A DNA stretch of 64,000 nt from contig NZ_KE383868.1 of NCBI RefSeq assembly GCF_000422505.1, positions 72,202 to 136,201 of the forward strand, given 5' to 3'. Positions within the stretch are counted from its first letter, which is position 1. Each line of letters begins with the position of its first letter. The notes under the pieces were generated by a model. It did no database searches. It saw nothing but the letters and a program-made list of their open reading frames with translations, and was not told the DNA's origin. The DNA is from Paenibacillus pinihumi DSM 23905 = JCM 16419. Lineage in GTDB: Bacteria > Bacillota > Bacilli > Paenibacillales > Paenibacillaceae. Position numbers and translations under genes: made by a program. Positions 1-8,518 of the stretch are shown here, piece by piece.

Positions 1-354
1 ACAGGTCCAACTGGCCCGACAGGAGCGACGGGAGCAACAGGTCCGACTGGCCCGACAGGAGCGACAGGTCCGACTGGCCCGGCAGGAGCGACGGGAGCAA
101 CAGGTCTAACTGGCCCGACAGGAGCGACGGGAGTAACAGGTCTAACTGGCCCGGCAGGAGCAACAGGAGTAACGGGCCCGACAGGTCCGACAGGTACTGT
201 GGGGGCCACAGGAGTTACTGGCCCAACCGGTCCAACCGGAACTGCGGGAGCGACTGGTGCTACAGGTGTGACTGGGTCGACAGGAGCAACTGGGCGAACC
301 GGGGCCACCGGAGCGACAGGCCCAACGGGTCCAACTGGCCCAACCGGCACACTG
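1..354 (+). repeat. Collagen Gly-X-Thr coding minisatellite
   Basis: Degenerate 9- and 18-base units built on ggtccgactggcccgaca and ggagcgacgggagcaaca run in frame without interruption. Such tracts commonly change length by slippage or recombination, so the stalk length is probably strain-variable. Confidence 0.9.
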
Positions 355-759
355 GGGTCAGCAGCCAATACGAGCGGGGCCACCATATTGCTTACTCTGC
401 TGAATCCAACAGGAAATATTACGTTTCCGAATGCGCAAAATCTTCCGGCCGATATTACAGTGAATAATCCCACAGCCGATACGTTTACACTGAATACTGC
501 TGGCAGATACTTGATCACTTATGTCGTATACCCGACACTGACCCTGCTTACCAACTTTCAACTTTTCCGCAACGGCGTTGCCGTTCCCGGCACACTCGTT
601 GCGGCAGCACTCGGGATCGGCCTGGTGCATAACCAGGTTGTAGTGACCGTTAACGCAGGCGACACCTTTCGTGTCACCGTAACTACAGCACTTGCTGCAA
701 CCGTAACGCTTTCCGGTTCATCGACGTCAGCTACCATTTCCTTTGTCAGAGTTGGCTGA
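1..759 (+). CDS. Collagen-like exosporium protein (BclA-type), 3' part
   Basis: The reading frame is open from the first base, so the N-terminus lies outside the window. About 118 codons read as uninterrupted Gly-X-Thr triplets (GPT, GAT, GVT), the composition of Bacillus exosporium hair-nap proteins such as BclA. About 134 residues follow, rich in Thr, Val, Ala and Asn, that look like a small beta-sandwich tip domain (motifs [24 protein letters not shown]). In known BclA proteins this C-terminal domain trimerises and the Thr residues of the stalk carry glycans. The stop is TGA at 757-759. The legionaminic-acid genes begin about 135 bases downstream on the same strand, which fits a glycosylated spore-surface protein. 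The class is clear, but the exact family name and the N-terminal anchor cannot be judged. Confidence 0.85.
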   Translation, partial: TGPTGPTGATGATGPTGPTGATGPTGPAGATGATGLTGPTGATGVTGLTGPAGATGVTGPTGPTGTVGATGVTGPTGPTGTAGATGATGVTGSTGATGRTGATGATGPTGPTGPTGTLGSAANTSGATILLTLLNPTGNITFPNAQNLPADITVNNPTADTFTLNTAGRYLITYVVYPTLTLLTNFQLFRNGVAVPGTLVAAALGIGLVHNQVVVTVNAGDTFRVTVTTALAATVTLSGSSTSATISFVRVG

Positions 760-894
760 TCAACTACAGCACCTGCTGCCTTCAGCCTTCATCTGCATAA
801 GTCTTCTTCCAAACGAATACATTACTATACCTGCTTTGTCGAATTGAGAGCTTGTCGAACGGAGGAAGATGATCGCAGATTGGAGGCCGAACAG

Positions 895-1905
895 GTGAAT
901 TTGGCAGGATGCAAGGCATTGGTAACGGGAGCTGACGGATTCATCGGCTCGCATCTGGTTGAGGAATTGGTCAGAAATGGCTGTGAGGTAAAAGCGCTTG
1001 TCTACTATAATGCATTTGGCTACACTGGCTGGCTTTCCCGGCTTCCGGACGAGATAAAGTCCCAAATCGAGCTGATATCCGGAGATATTCGGGATGCCTC
1101 AGCTGTCAAGCAGGCGATGCGCGGCTGCGGGCTGGTCATGCATCTGGCTGCGCTAGTCGGTATTCCTTACTCCTACCAGGCGCCTGAGAGCTATATCGAC
1201 ACGAATGTAAAAGGCACGCTGAACATTCTTCAGGCAGCGAGGGAGATTGGAATTGCAAAGCTTGTTCATACCTCTACCAGTGAAGTATACGGGACGGCGA
1301 GATTTGTCCCGATTACAGAAGAGCATCCGCTGCTCGGGCAATCTCCCTATGCGGCATCAAAAATCGGAGCGGATCAGCTTGCGCTGTCCTTCTATCACTC
1401 CTACGATACGCCGGTATCCGTCATTCGGCCGTTCAATACGTACGGCCCGCGCCAGTCTCTTCGCGCCGTAATACCAACTGTTATCTCACAAATCGCCAGC
1501 GGCACAAGGCATATCCGGCTCGGATCGCTGCATCCGACCAGAGATTTCACCTTTGTCAAGGATACGGTACGCGGGTTTGCTGCTGTGGCTGCCTCTCCGG
1601 AATCAGCCGGGCAGGTCATTCAAATCGGCAGCGGTTATGAGATCTCAATCGGCCGGACGGCAGCGCTTATTGCTGAGGTGATGGGCGCCGAAATTGAAAT
1701 TGAAGCGGATGAGGCCCGCTTCCGCCCGGCCAAAAGCGAGGTGGGGCGCTTATGGGCTGACACATCAAAAGCTCATACCCTGCTGGGCTGGCAGCCGGGT
1801 TATACAGGGGAAGAAGGGTTCAAAAGAGGTCTGGCTGAGACGGTCCGATGGTTTGCAGCAGATCAGTCCGCCAGGCACGCGAACCCACAAGCCTATACGA
1901 TATGA
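895..1905 (+). CDS. legB: NAD-dependent 4,6-dehydratase, LegB type
   Basis: This is an extended short-chain dehydrogenase that should convert a nucleotide-activated GlcNAc to the 4-keto-6-deoxy sugar, the first committed step of legionaminic-acid synthesis. The Rossmann motif VTGADGFIGSHL lies near the N-terminus. The catalytic TSTSEVYG segment and the YAASK (YxxxK) motif follow, and HPTRDFTFVKD lies in the sugar-binding half. I chose GTG at 895 because GGAGG at 882-886 sits 8 bases upstream. An upstream TTG at 844 would add 17 unconserved-looking residues. The stop overlaps the next start as ATGA, so translation is probably coupled. Neighbours legC, legG, legI and neuD follow in pathway order, which supports LegB over a generic epimerase. 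Confidence 0.85.
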   Translation: MNLAGCKALVTGADGFIGSHLVEELVRNGCEVKALVYYNAFGYTGWLSRLPDEIKSQIELISGDIRDASAVKQAMRGCGLVMHLAALVGIPYSYQAPESYIDTNVKGTLNILQAAREIGIAKLVHTSTSEVYGTARFVPITEEHPLLGQSPYAASKIGADQLALSFYHSYDTPVSVIRPFNTYGPRQSLRAVIPTVISQIASGTRHIRLGSLHPTRDFTFVKDTVRGFAAVAASPESAGQVIQIGSGYEISIGRTAALIAEVMGAEIEIEADEARFRPAKSEVGRLWADTSKAHTLLGWQPGYTGEEGFKRGLAETVRWFAADQSARHANPQAYTI

Positions 1906-3092
1906 TCAATAGTCTTTTTGTCAGTGATGTACTCGAACGTTTGCGTAAGGTACTCCCCTCAGGAGATGGCTTGTATGCCCTGCATGCGCCTCATTTTTCA
2001 GGAAATGAGTGGCGGTATGTCAAGGAATGTCTCGATACCGGATGGGTATCGTCAGCGGGTTCATTTGTGAACCGGCTGGAGCAAGAGCTGGCTTCATACA
2101 CAGGCATCAAACATGCCGTTGCAGTCGTCAATGGCTCTGCGGCGCTTCATGCAGCCCTCCTGTTGAGCGGAGTTGAAGCGGGCGACGAAGTGCTGATTCC
2201 GTCCTTGACGTTCATAGCGACTGCCAATGCGGTGTCCTATTGCGGGGCGGTTCCGCATCTGGCCGACAGCTCGGAGCATACGCTCGGCCTTGACCCCGTG
2301 AAACTGGAGCAGTATCTCAAGGAAACCGCCGATCTTCGCGGAGGCTTCTGCTACAACCGCAATACCGGCAAAAGAATAAAGGCGATTGTGCCGATGCACA
2401 CGCTGGGTCACCCTGTTGATCTTGAGCCGCTGGCGGAGATTTGCGCGCATTACCGGCTGGAGATGATTGAAGATGCCGCCGAATCACTGGGTTCCTTGTA
2501 TAAGGGACGCCATACCGGAAGCTGGGGAAGCTTGGCGGCAATCAGTCTGAACGGCAATAAAATTATTACTGCCGGAGGCGGCGGCGCAATCCTCACCAAT
2601 AATGAAAAGCTGGCCCGGCAGGCCAGACATATCACGACGACGGCCAAGCTGCCGCATCGATGGAAATTTGTTCATGACCAGACGGGCTACAATTACCGGC
2701 TCCCTAACCTGAATGCGGCGCTGGCTGTAGCCCAGCTTGAACAGCTCCCTGAAATGCTGAACCGCAAGCGCGCTCTTGCGTCCGCTTATGAAGAAGCGTT
2801 CCGGCAGGCGAAGGGGATTCGTTTCTTTCACGAGCCATCCTTTGCCTCCAGCAATTACTGGCTGAATGCGCTTCTGCTGGACGAATCTCATGCCATACAT
2901 TTGGAAGCGTTGCTGGAGCAGACGAATCAGACGGACATCATGACGCGTCCGCTATGGACTCCGCTGCACCAGTTGCCGATGCTGGAACACTGTCCGAGAA
3001 TGGATTTGTCCACGGCTGAAAGCCTTGCGAGACGGATTATTAACATTCCAAGCAGCGCATTTTTGCTGGAGCCGGATGGGAGGGAAGCATGA
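1902..3092 (+). CDS. legC: PLP-dependent aminotransferase, LegC type (DegT/DnrJ/EryC1)
   Basis: Predicted to aminate C4 of the keto sugar made by LegB, using glutamate. Fold type I DegT family features are visible: NGSAALHAALL near residues 77-87, EDAAESLGS for the cofactor aspartate, and the Schiff-base lysine in NGNKIITAGGGG at about residue 220. The ATG at 1902 overlaps the legB stop (ATGA); a longer frame from 1848 would sit inside legB. The length of 396 residues is normal for LegC. It overlaps the next gene by 4 bases, again ATGA. The C-terminal motif TDIMTRPLWTPLH is typical of nonulosonate aminotransferases. Confidence 0.87.
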   Translation: MINSLFVSDVLERLRKVLPSGDGLYALHAPHFSGNEWRYVKECLDTGWVSSAGSFVNRLEQELASYTGIKHAVAVVNGSAALHAALLLSGVEAGDEVLIPSLTFIATANAVSYCGAVPHLADSSEHTLGLDPVKLEQYLKETADLRGGFCYNRNTGKRIKAIVPMHTLGHPVDLEPLAEICAHYRLEMIEDAAESLGSLYKGRHTGSWGSLAAISLNGNKIITAGGGGAILTNNEKLARQARHITTTAKLPHRWKFVHDQTGYNYRLPNLNAALAVAQLEQLPEMLNRKRALASAYEEAFRQAKGIRFFHEPSFASSNYWLNALLLDESHAIHLEALLEQTNQTDIMTRPLWTPLHQLPMLEHCPRMDLSTAESLARRIINIPSSAFLLEPDGREA

Positions 3093-4264
3093 ACATACCG
3101 GACAAAAAGCACACGATTGCTGTCGTAACCGGAAGCCGCGCAGAGTATGATCTGCTCTATAGTGTCATGAAGCTTATTGAAGCATCGGATTCATTGGAGT
3201 TGCAGCTTATTGCGACTGGCATGCATTTGTCTCCCGAGTTTGGAATGACGGTCCAGGCGATTGAGAAGGACGGCTTTCGGATTGATGACCAGGTGGAAAT
3301 GCTGCTGTCCAGCGATACGGCTGCCGGGGCGTCAAAGTCGGTCGGACTTGGAATTATCGGGTTCGCCGATGTCTTTCGGCGGCTCCAGCCGGATTGGGTT
3401 GTCGTGCTCGGAGACCGTTATGAAATATGGGCGGCGGCGCTGGCGGCATTTATGGCCCGTATTCCCATTGCCCATATCGGGGGAGGAGATGTAACGGAAG
3501 GAGCTTTGGACGAAGCAATCCGGCATGGCATTAGCAAGATGGCCCAGCTTCACTTTGTAACGAATGAACGCTCTGCATACCGGGTCAGGCAGCTTGGAGA
3601 AGCGCCCCATACGATATTTAACGTCGGGCATCCGGGAATTGACCGCATTAAACAGCTTTCACTGCTTTCCCGCGAGGAGCTGGAGCGCGAGCTAAGTTTT
3701 TCCTTTCGTACCCGCAATGTACTGGTGACATACCACCCGGTGACTTTGGGAAACAAGGATGCTGAAGCTGAGCTGGAGGAGCTGATGAATGCGCTTGAAG
3801 GACTTGGCGGGGATACAGGCATTTTATTTACCAAGCCGAATGCGGACCCCGGCGGACGGCTGTACGCCGAACGGATTGACCGCTTCATAGCGAGGAATTC
3901 CAATGCCGCAGCCTATACATCATTAGGCCAGCTCCGGTATTTCAGCGCAGCGAGTATTGCAGATGCTGTGGTCGGCAATTCCTCCAGCGGCATATGTGAG
4001 GTTCCGTCCCTGGGCAAACCCAGCATCGATGTTGGCATCCGCCAAAAAGGCCGCCTTCGCGGCCCGACTGTGCTGCACTGTGAGGCGCAGTCCATGGCTA
4101 TTCAGGCGGCGATTCATCATGCGTATCGAATGGACTGCAAAGGACTGGAAAATCCGTACGGTACCGGAGACAGCGGCGAGCGCATTGTGACAGAGCTGAT
4201 TCGTCAGGCCGGACAGGGGCACAGTGGCTCGAAGCCTTTCTATGGCTTGCAGGGGGAGAGATAA
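3089..4264 (+). CDS. legG: Hydrolysing UDP-N-acetyl sugar 2-epimerase, LegG/NeuC type
   Basis: Predicted to invert C2 and release the nucleotide, giving the free 2,4-diacetamido-hexose that the synthase condenses with phosphoenolpyruvate. Family landmarks are the N-terminal VTGSRAEYDLL, LGDRYEIWAAA, IAHIGGGDVTEG and the RHGISKMAQLHF block, with NSSSGICEVPSLGKP near the C-terminus. All belong to the GT-B-like hydrolysing 2-epimerase fold. The 391 residues match the family length. The start is an ATGA overlap with legC, and legI starts 3 bases after this stop. Confidence 0.88.
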   Translation: MNIPDKKHTIAVVTGSRAEYDLLYSVMKLIEASDSLELQLIATGMHLSPEFGMTVQAIEKDGFRIDDQVEMLLSSDTAAGASKSVGLGIIGFADVFRRLQPDWVVVLGDRYEIWAAALAAFMARIPIAHIGGGDVTEGALDEAIRHGISKMAQLHFVTNERSAYRVRQLGEAPHTIFNVGHPGIDRIKQLSLLSREELERELSFSFRTRNVLVTYHPVTLGNKDAEAELEELMNALEGLGGDTGILFTKPNADPGGRLYAERIDRFIARNSNAAAYTSLGQLRYFSAASIADAVVGNSSSGICEVPSLGKPSIDVGIRQKGRLRGPTVLHCEAQSMAIQAAIHHAYRMDCKGLENPYGTGDSGERIVTELIRQAGQGHSGSKPFYGLQGER

Positions 4265-4267
4265 TAC

Positions 4268-5341
4268 ATGCGTAAAGTCACCATTATTGCGGAGATCGGG
4301 GTCAATCATAACGGCTCCTTGGAGCTTGCGCGACGGCTAATTGATGCCGCTGCCCAAGCCGGGGCCGATGCGGTGAAGCTGCAAACGTTCCAGGCATCCA
4401 ACCTTGTCAGCCGGCAGGCACCCAAGGCACACTATCAGCAACAGACAACGGATGCTGCGGAATCCCAGTACGATATGCTGCGCAGGCTGGAGCTCTCGCT
4501 TTCCGATCATGAGGAGCTGTTGAGACAATGCAAGCAATTGGACATTGAATTGCTCTCCACACCTTTTGATCCGGAAAGCTTGGATATGCTGGTGCAGCGG
4601 CTTGAGCTGGCCACACTAAAGGTATCGTCCGGTGACGCAACGAATGCTCCATTGCTTGTCAAGCTCGCCCGTTCCGGCAAGCCGGTCCTATTATCCACCG
4701 GCATGTGCACGCTGGCTGATATCGAGCAGGCGCTGGCCGCTCTTGCATTCGGCTATATACAACCGGCAGGCCAGCCGTCTCGGGAGGCATTTCGCAATGC
4801 GTATCTGTCCGTCGAGGGGCAGCAGGCGCTGGCCGGACGGGTGACGCTCCTGCATGCGACGACAGAATATCCTGCTCCATACGAATCTGTCAATCTGCAA
4901 GCTATGGATACGCTGGCTGCAGCTTTTGGGCTGCCTGTCGGGTTATCCGACCATACCAAGGGAATTGCCATAGCCATTGCGGCTGCCGCCAGAGGAGCAT
5001 CTGTTATTGAGAAGCATTTGACGCTTGATTGCAACATGGAGGGGCCGGATCATAGAGCCTCACTTGCTCCGGGCCCGTTCTGCGAGCTGGTCCGGTCCGT
5101 ACGCCAGGTTGAGGCGGCACTTGGCTCTGCCTTGAAAATTCCCGCGGTGCAGGAGGCGGACAATGCGAGGCTCGTCCGGCGAAGTCTGGTTGCTGCCAGA
5201 GATATTGAAGAAGGTGAGGTGCTGACTGAAGAACATCTCGCGGTCAAGCGGCCCGGAGGGGGATTATCTCCCTTTGCTTATTGGGACCTGCTGGGACAGC
5301 GGGCAAGGCGAGCATACAGGAAGGATGAGTTGATGGAATGA
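4268..5341 (+). CDS. legI: Nonulosonic acid synthase, LegI/NeuB type
   Basis: Predicted to condense phosphoenolpyruvate with the diacetamido sugar to form legionaminic (or a related nonulosonic) acid. The TIM-barrel NeuB domain begins EIGVNHNGSLELA and contains GADAVKLQTF, LLSTPFD, KVSSGDATNAPL and SDHTKGIAIAIAAA, with the metal and phosphate motif EKHLTLD further on. Residues from about 295 to the end form a SAF/antifreeze-like domain (RSLVAARDIEEGEVL, VKRPGGGLSPF). A length of 357 residues is typical. Its last bases overlap the next gene (ATGA at 5338-5341). Confidence 0.9.
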   Translation: MRKVTIIAEIGVNHNGSLELARRLIDAAAQAGADAVKLQTFQASNLVSRQAPKAHYQQQTTDAAESQYDMLRRLELSLSDHEELLRQCKQLDIELLSTPFDPESLDMLVQRLELATLKVSSGDATNAPLLVKLARSGKPVLLSTGMCTLADIEQALAALAFGYIQPAGQPSREAFRNAYLSVEGQQALAGRVTLLHATTEYPAPYESVNLQAMDTLAAAFGLPVGLSDHTKGIAIAIAAAARGASVIEKHLTLDCNMEGPDHRASLAPGPFCELVRSVRQVEAALGSALKIPAVQEADNARLVRRSLVAARDIEEGEVLTEEHLAVKRPGGGLSPFAYWDLLGQRARRAYRKDELME

Positions 5342-5973
5342 AGCTGGCGATTTTTGGCGCATCCGGGCTTGCCGGGGAGACAGCCGACCTCGCATGGGAG
5401 CTTGGATACAGAGAGCTGTTGTTCGTAGATAAAGAACCGTTACCGGCTGCTAATCAACAGCATCAAGGAGTTAATATTGTAGGCGAAGAGCGGGTAAATA
5501 CGCTTCACGCAGGGGGCTTCGCTTTCGTCATTGCAATTGGGAATTCGGAGCTTCGGCGCAAGCTGTTCCGTCAATTCCCTTGGCTCAACTATGTCAACCT
5601 GATTCACCCGGCAACGACACTGGCTGCAAGAGAAGAACCTGATTTGCTGAGGAGAAAAGGGAATCTTGTTTTTGCAGGCAGCCGGATGACGACAGGCATC
5701 CAATGCGGGAATTTCGGGTTGTATAATTTAAATTGTACGATTGCCCATGATTGCCAAATTGAAGATTTTGTTACAGTCGGACCCGGTGCGAATATCTCCG
5801 GCAATGTTCATCTAAAGGAAGGGTGCAGCATCGGTACAGGGGCTGTGGTGCTCCAGGGACGTTCAACTGATGACAAGCTTGTCATCGGAAGCGATGCAGT
5901 TATTGGCGCCGGAGCGGTGGTGACGCGCCAGGTGGGGGACGGATTAACCGTCAAAGGCGTGCCTGCGCGATAG
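5338..5973 (+). CDS. NeuD/PglD-type sugar O/N-acetyltransferase
   Basis: The N-terminal PglD-like Rossmann segment (MKLAIFGASGLAGE) is followed by a left-handed beta-helix of hexapeptide repeats (from about residue 110). The family catalytic histidine is visible in NCTIAHDCQIEDF. No separate LegH acetyltransferase is seen in the cluster, so this protein could supply the N-acetylation of the 4-amino sugar (the LegH role) or O-acetylate the finished acid as NeuD does; sequence reading cannot decide. It is the last gene of the forward leg run. It converges on ptmA with about 60 bases between the stops and no clear terminator. Confidence 0.8.
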   Translation: MKLAIFGASGLAGETADLAWELGYRELLFVDKEPLPAANQQHQGVNIVGEERVNTLHAGGFAFVIAIGNSELRRKLFRQFPWLNYVNLIHPATTLAAREEPDLLRRKGNLVFAGSRMTTGIQCGNFGLYNLNCTIAHDCQIEDFVTVGPGANISGNVHLKEGCSIGTGAVVLQGRSTDDKLVIGSDAVIGAGAVVTRQVGDGLTVKGVPAR

Positions 5974-6034
5974 ACATCCCTTCAATAAGGCAGCCCGCAA
6001 CAGCGAAAAAGACAGCCGTCCTGCGCACACGTAC

Positions 6035-6883
6035 TTACCATGCATGAAGGCCGCCATCTACATACAGGTTATGTCCGGTCACATAGCTGGAAGCATCTGA
6101 TGCCAGATAAATAGCCGCCCCTACCAGTTCATCCGGCTGCCCCATCCGGCCCAGCGGCACACGGGCGCTGTACCGCTCAATGAACCGGCTGTTCTGACCG
6201 CTCTCAATACCTCCGGGAGTGAGTGTGTTAACCCGAATGCCGTAAGGAGCCCAACGGGCGGCCAAATGGCTGGTCAGTCCGACGACGGCTGCCTTGGAGG
6301 CGGAGTAAACAGCCGGGGTATTAATTGTGGTTCCCAAATAGCGGGAGCCTTCATAAATTCGCTCATCCGGCCCAAGAAGCCCGTAAATAGAAGAGGTCTG
6401 TATGATGGAGCCGCCGCGGTTTTGCTTCAGCATGTGGTTCCCGACAGCCTGTGCTACAAGGAACATGCCATCCACATTGACAGCCGTCACTTGTCTCCAC
6501 TGCTCCAGCGAATAGGACTCGAACGGGGCAAAAAACTGCTCCAAATCGTCTGATTTGGAGGCTGCATTGTTGAGCAGGATATCGATTCCGCCGAGCCTCT
6601 GTGCAATTTTATCCGTCATACGCACAACAGAGTCCGGATCGGATACATCACAGCCTGCTCCCATACAGGCAGTGCCGTAATCTTGGTGGAGCTGTTCAGC
6701 AAAGGCCGCGGCTTTATGATCATCCAGATCTGCAACTGCAACTTGGGCGCCATGCGCAGCCAACCCTGCGCAAAATCTCCTTCCCAGAATGCCAAGCCCT
6801 CCGGTCACGACCGCTGTTTTTCCGCTTAAATCGAATAGTGCCGAATACCGTTCAGCACCGCTTCCAGTATTATTTTCCTTCAT
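6035..6883 (-). CDS. ptmA: Short-chain dehydrogenase, PtmA-like
   Basis: A classical SDR: TGGLGILG cofactor loop, NNAAS, the catalytic serine in IIQTSSIYG, the YSASK (YxxxK) motif, and the C-terminal LASDASSYVTGHNLYVDGG block. The ATG at 6883 has GGAGGTG 8 bases upstream, so the longer reading to 6964 is rejected. It overlaps the cytidylyltransferase frame by 14 bases. Gene order ptmE-ptmF-ptmB-ptmA matches what I recall for Campylobacter Cj1329-Cj1332 in legionaminic-acid flagellar glycosylation, where PtmA is needed for the pathway but its exact reaction is less secure. It could also modify the sugar acid. Confidence 0.78.
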   Translation of the reverse strand: MKENNTGSGAERYSALFDLSGKTAVVTGGLGILGRRFCAGLAAHGAQVAVADLDDHKAAAFAEQLHQDYGTACMGAGCDVSDPDSVVRMTDKIAQRLGGIDILLNNAASKSDDLEQFFAPFESYSLEQWRQVTAVNVDGMFLVAQAVGNHMLKQNRGGSIIQTSSIYGLLGPDERIYEGSRYLGTTINTPAVYSASKAAVVGLTSHLAARWAPYGIRVNTLTPGGIESGQNSRFIERYSARVPLGRMGQPDELVGAAIYLASDASSYVTGHNLYVDGGLHAW

Positions 6884-7583
6884 TCTCTGAACACCTCCTC
6901 CGCATAAGCTCCTCAACGAGCAGAAAATCCAACTCCGAATCAATGTCCGCCGAGTTCGCCGCATCCATCACGTAGAGCAGGGTCCGTCCCGTAAACAGCG
7001 GGGAATCCGCCCGCAGCGAATCCCGGCGCCATACATAGACCGATGCATTCATATCATACGTTTGGGGGGCGTCCTGCCGCCGCACGACAGGCATTTCAGG
7101 GGCTTTAACCAGCTTTACGCTCCCGTCGGAACGGTGCTCCACCATGTTGAAATAGGGAGAACGGCGGGAAGGATGGCCCGTAATGATATTGCGGGCATCC
7201 GAGGTTTCCAGCAGCTCTACAGCTCCAGCGATATCCGCTATGCTGCGCAGCGGGGAGGTGGCGTCCAAATCCGTTACGCTATCATATCTGACCCCTGTCA
7301 GCCGTTCTGCCTCATTGGCGCAGTGAGCGACGGCCGGGATTTTTGCGGCTTCATCGCCGGCAAGCTCAACGGGCCTTGCAATCAGCAAATCCGCCCCGTA
7401 CACTGAGGCAATCTGTAAAATATCCTCCGAGTCACTGCTGACCGCAATCGTCACGAATAAACCGGATTTTTTGGCTTGAAGCAGCGTGTGAGCCAGAAGC
7501 GGCTTGCCAAGCAGGGGCCGGATGTTTTTACCCGGAACGCCCTTGGAGCCGCCACGCGCACATATCGTACATAGCCTCTTCAT
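6870..7583 (-). CDS. ptmB: CMP-nonulosonate cytidylyltransferase (LegF/PtmB/NeuA type)
   Basis: Activates the sugar acid with CTP to give the CMP donor used by the glycosyltransferase. The signature ICARGGSKGVPGKNIRPLLG is at the N-terminus, followed by DLDATSPLR and DIDSELDFLLVEEL, as in CMP-NeuAc synthetases. I chose ATG at 7583 with GGAGGTG about 7 bases upstream; a GTG four codons earlier lies on the ribosome site itself. The start overlaps the preceding stop as ATGA. A length of about 237 residues suits LegF/PtmB proteins. Confidence 0.87.
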   Translation of the reverse strand: MKRLCTICARGGSKGVPGKNIRPLLGKPLLAHTLLQAKKSGLFVTIAVSSDSEDILQIASVYGADLLIARPVELAGDEAAKIPAVAHCANEAERLTGVRYDSVTDLDATSPLRSIADIAGAVELLETSDARNIITGHPSRRSPYFNMVEHRSDGSVKLVKAPEMPVVRRQDAPQTYDMNASVYVWRRDSLRADSPLFTGRTLLYVMDAANSADIDSELDFLLVEELMRRRCSENEGK

Positions 7584-8518
7584 CGGCTGATCCACCTCCC
7601 AAGGCGGGCTGACTGTTCTGCCGCTTCAATGAGTTCCACTGAAGCCAGGCCCTCCTGTAGTGAACAAAGGCTGCCTGTATTGCCTTCAATCAGGGCTTGC
7701 AATTGGAGGCGATAGGTGTCGTCAGAAGAGCATTTGAAGCTCTCCAGCTGATCGCCATAAGCAAGCGTTCCCTGAATCAAATCTGCAGTATAGGTGCAAT
7801 CCGTTGTATTTACAACCAGCTGGCGCCGGGCAGTGCGGTCCACATAATTGAGCTGAATGGTCATCACCGGGCATCGCTCATTAACCAGCAGCAGCGCAAA
7901 CACATCATCACTGTCCAGTTCCAGATCACTGTACGTTCCCCCGGAGGCGGCGACCCGCTGCCACTGTCCGAACAGCCATCCTGCGTAGTCCAGCTCGTGG
8001 CTCAAGTCACGCAGAACGCCACCTCCCTCGGCGCGGGACACCGAATAGCACTCGCGGTAATCGCGAGAGCGCCATTGCGGGAGATATTGCCCGGCATAGA
8101 TTTGGACAGACAATGCCGGACTTGTGCCCAGCAGCTCCTTCAGGCGGGTGAGCACCGGATGAAATCTAAGGTTATAGGCTGTAAATACGGAGAGCCTGTC
8201 ATTGATCGCCGTCAGTCTTCTGTATGATTCCGGCATCCGGTGGAACAGCGGCTTCTCTATCAGCACTTGCCCGCCATACCCGCTGTCAAGCAATGCAGCC
8301 AGTGTTCCCATATGTTCATATGTCCGGTTGGCAATGATGATCTGCCGCGGCGATTCATGAAGCAGCGCTGCCTCCAGCGAGTCATATGCCCGCGCACCAC
8401 CAGTCCTGGCTTCATCAACCCCGTGTCGGCTTACAACAGCCGTTTCATGATTCAACTCTTGAAGGACCCTTGCGTGGCGACGGCCGATAGACCCGTAACC
8501 CACAACAAGCGCGCTCAA
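7580..8518 (-). CDS. ptmF: Gfo/Idh/MocA-family oxidoreductase, PtmF-like
   Basis: An NAD(P)-binding Rossmann start (ALVVGYGSIGRRHARVL) is followed by the family motif EKPLFHR and a C-terminal sugar-binding alpha/beta domain (GGGVLRDLSHELDY). The most economical start is TTG at 8518, overlapping the stop of the upstream gene (TTGA), with GGCGAGGTG just before it. Placed between ptmE and ptmB it corresponds to PtmF of Campylobacter. The reaction is not certain; in that system PtmF is grouped with the early amino-sugar steps. The other two junctions in this block also overlap, so it looks like one coupled operon. Confidence 0.75.
   Translation of the reverse strand: MSALVVGYGSIGRRHARVLQELNHETAVVSRHGVDEARTGGARAYDSLEAALLHESPRQIIIANRTYEHMGTLAALLDSGYGGQVLIEKPLFHRMPESYRRLTAINDRLSVFTAYNLRFHPVLTRLKELLGTSPALSVQIYAGQYLPQWRSRDYRECYSVSRAEGGGVLRDLSHELDYAGWLFGQWQRVAASGGTYSDLELDSDDVFALLLVNERCPVMTIQLNYVDRTARRQLVVNTTDCTYTADLIQGTLAYGDQLESFKCSSDDTYRLQLQALIEGNTGSLCSLQEGLASVELIEAAEQSARLGRWISR

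Noticed and set aside
1-354. CRISPR-like repeat pattern
   Set aside because: Repeats are in frame, encode Gly-X-Thr and have no unique spacers; they are collagen coding repeats.
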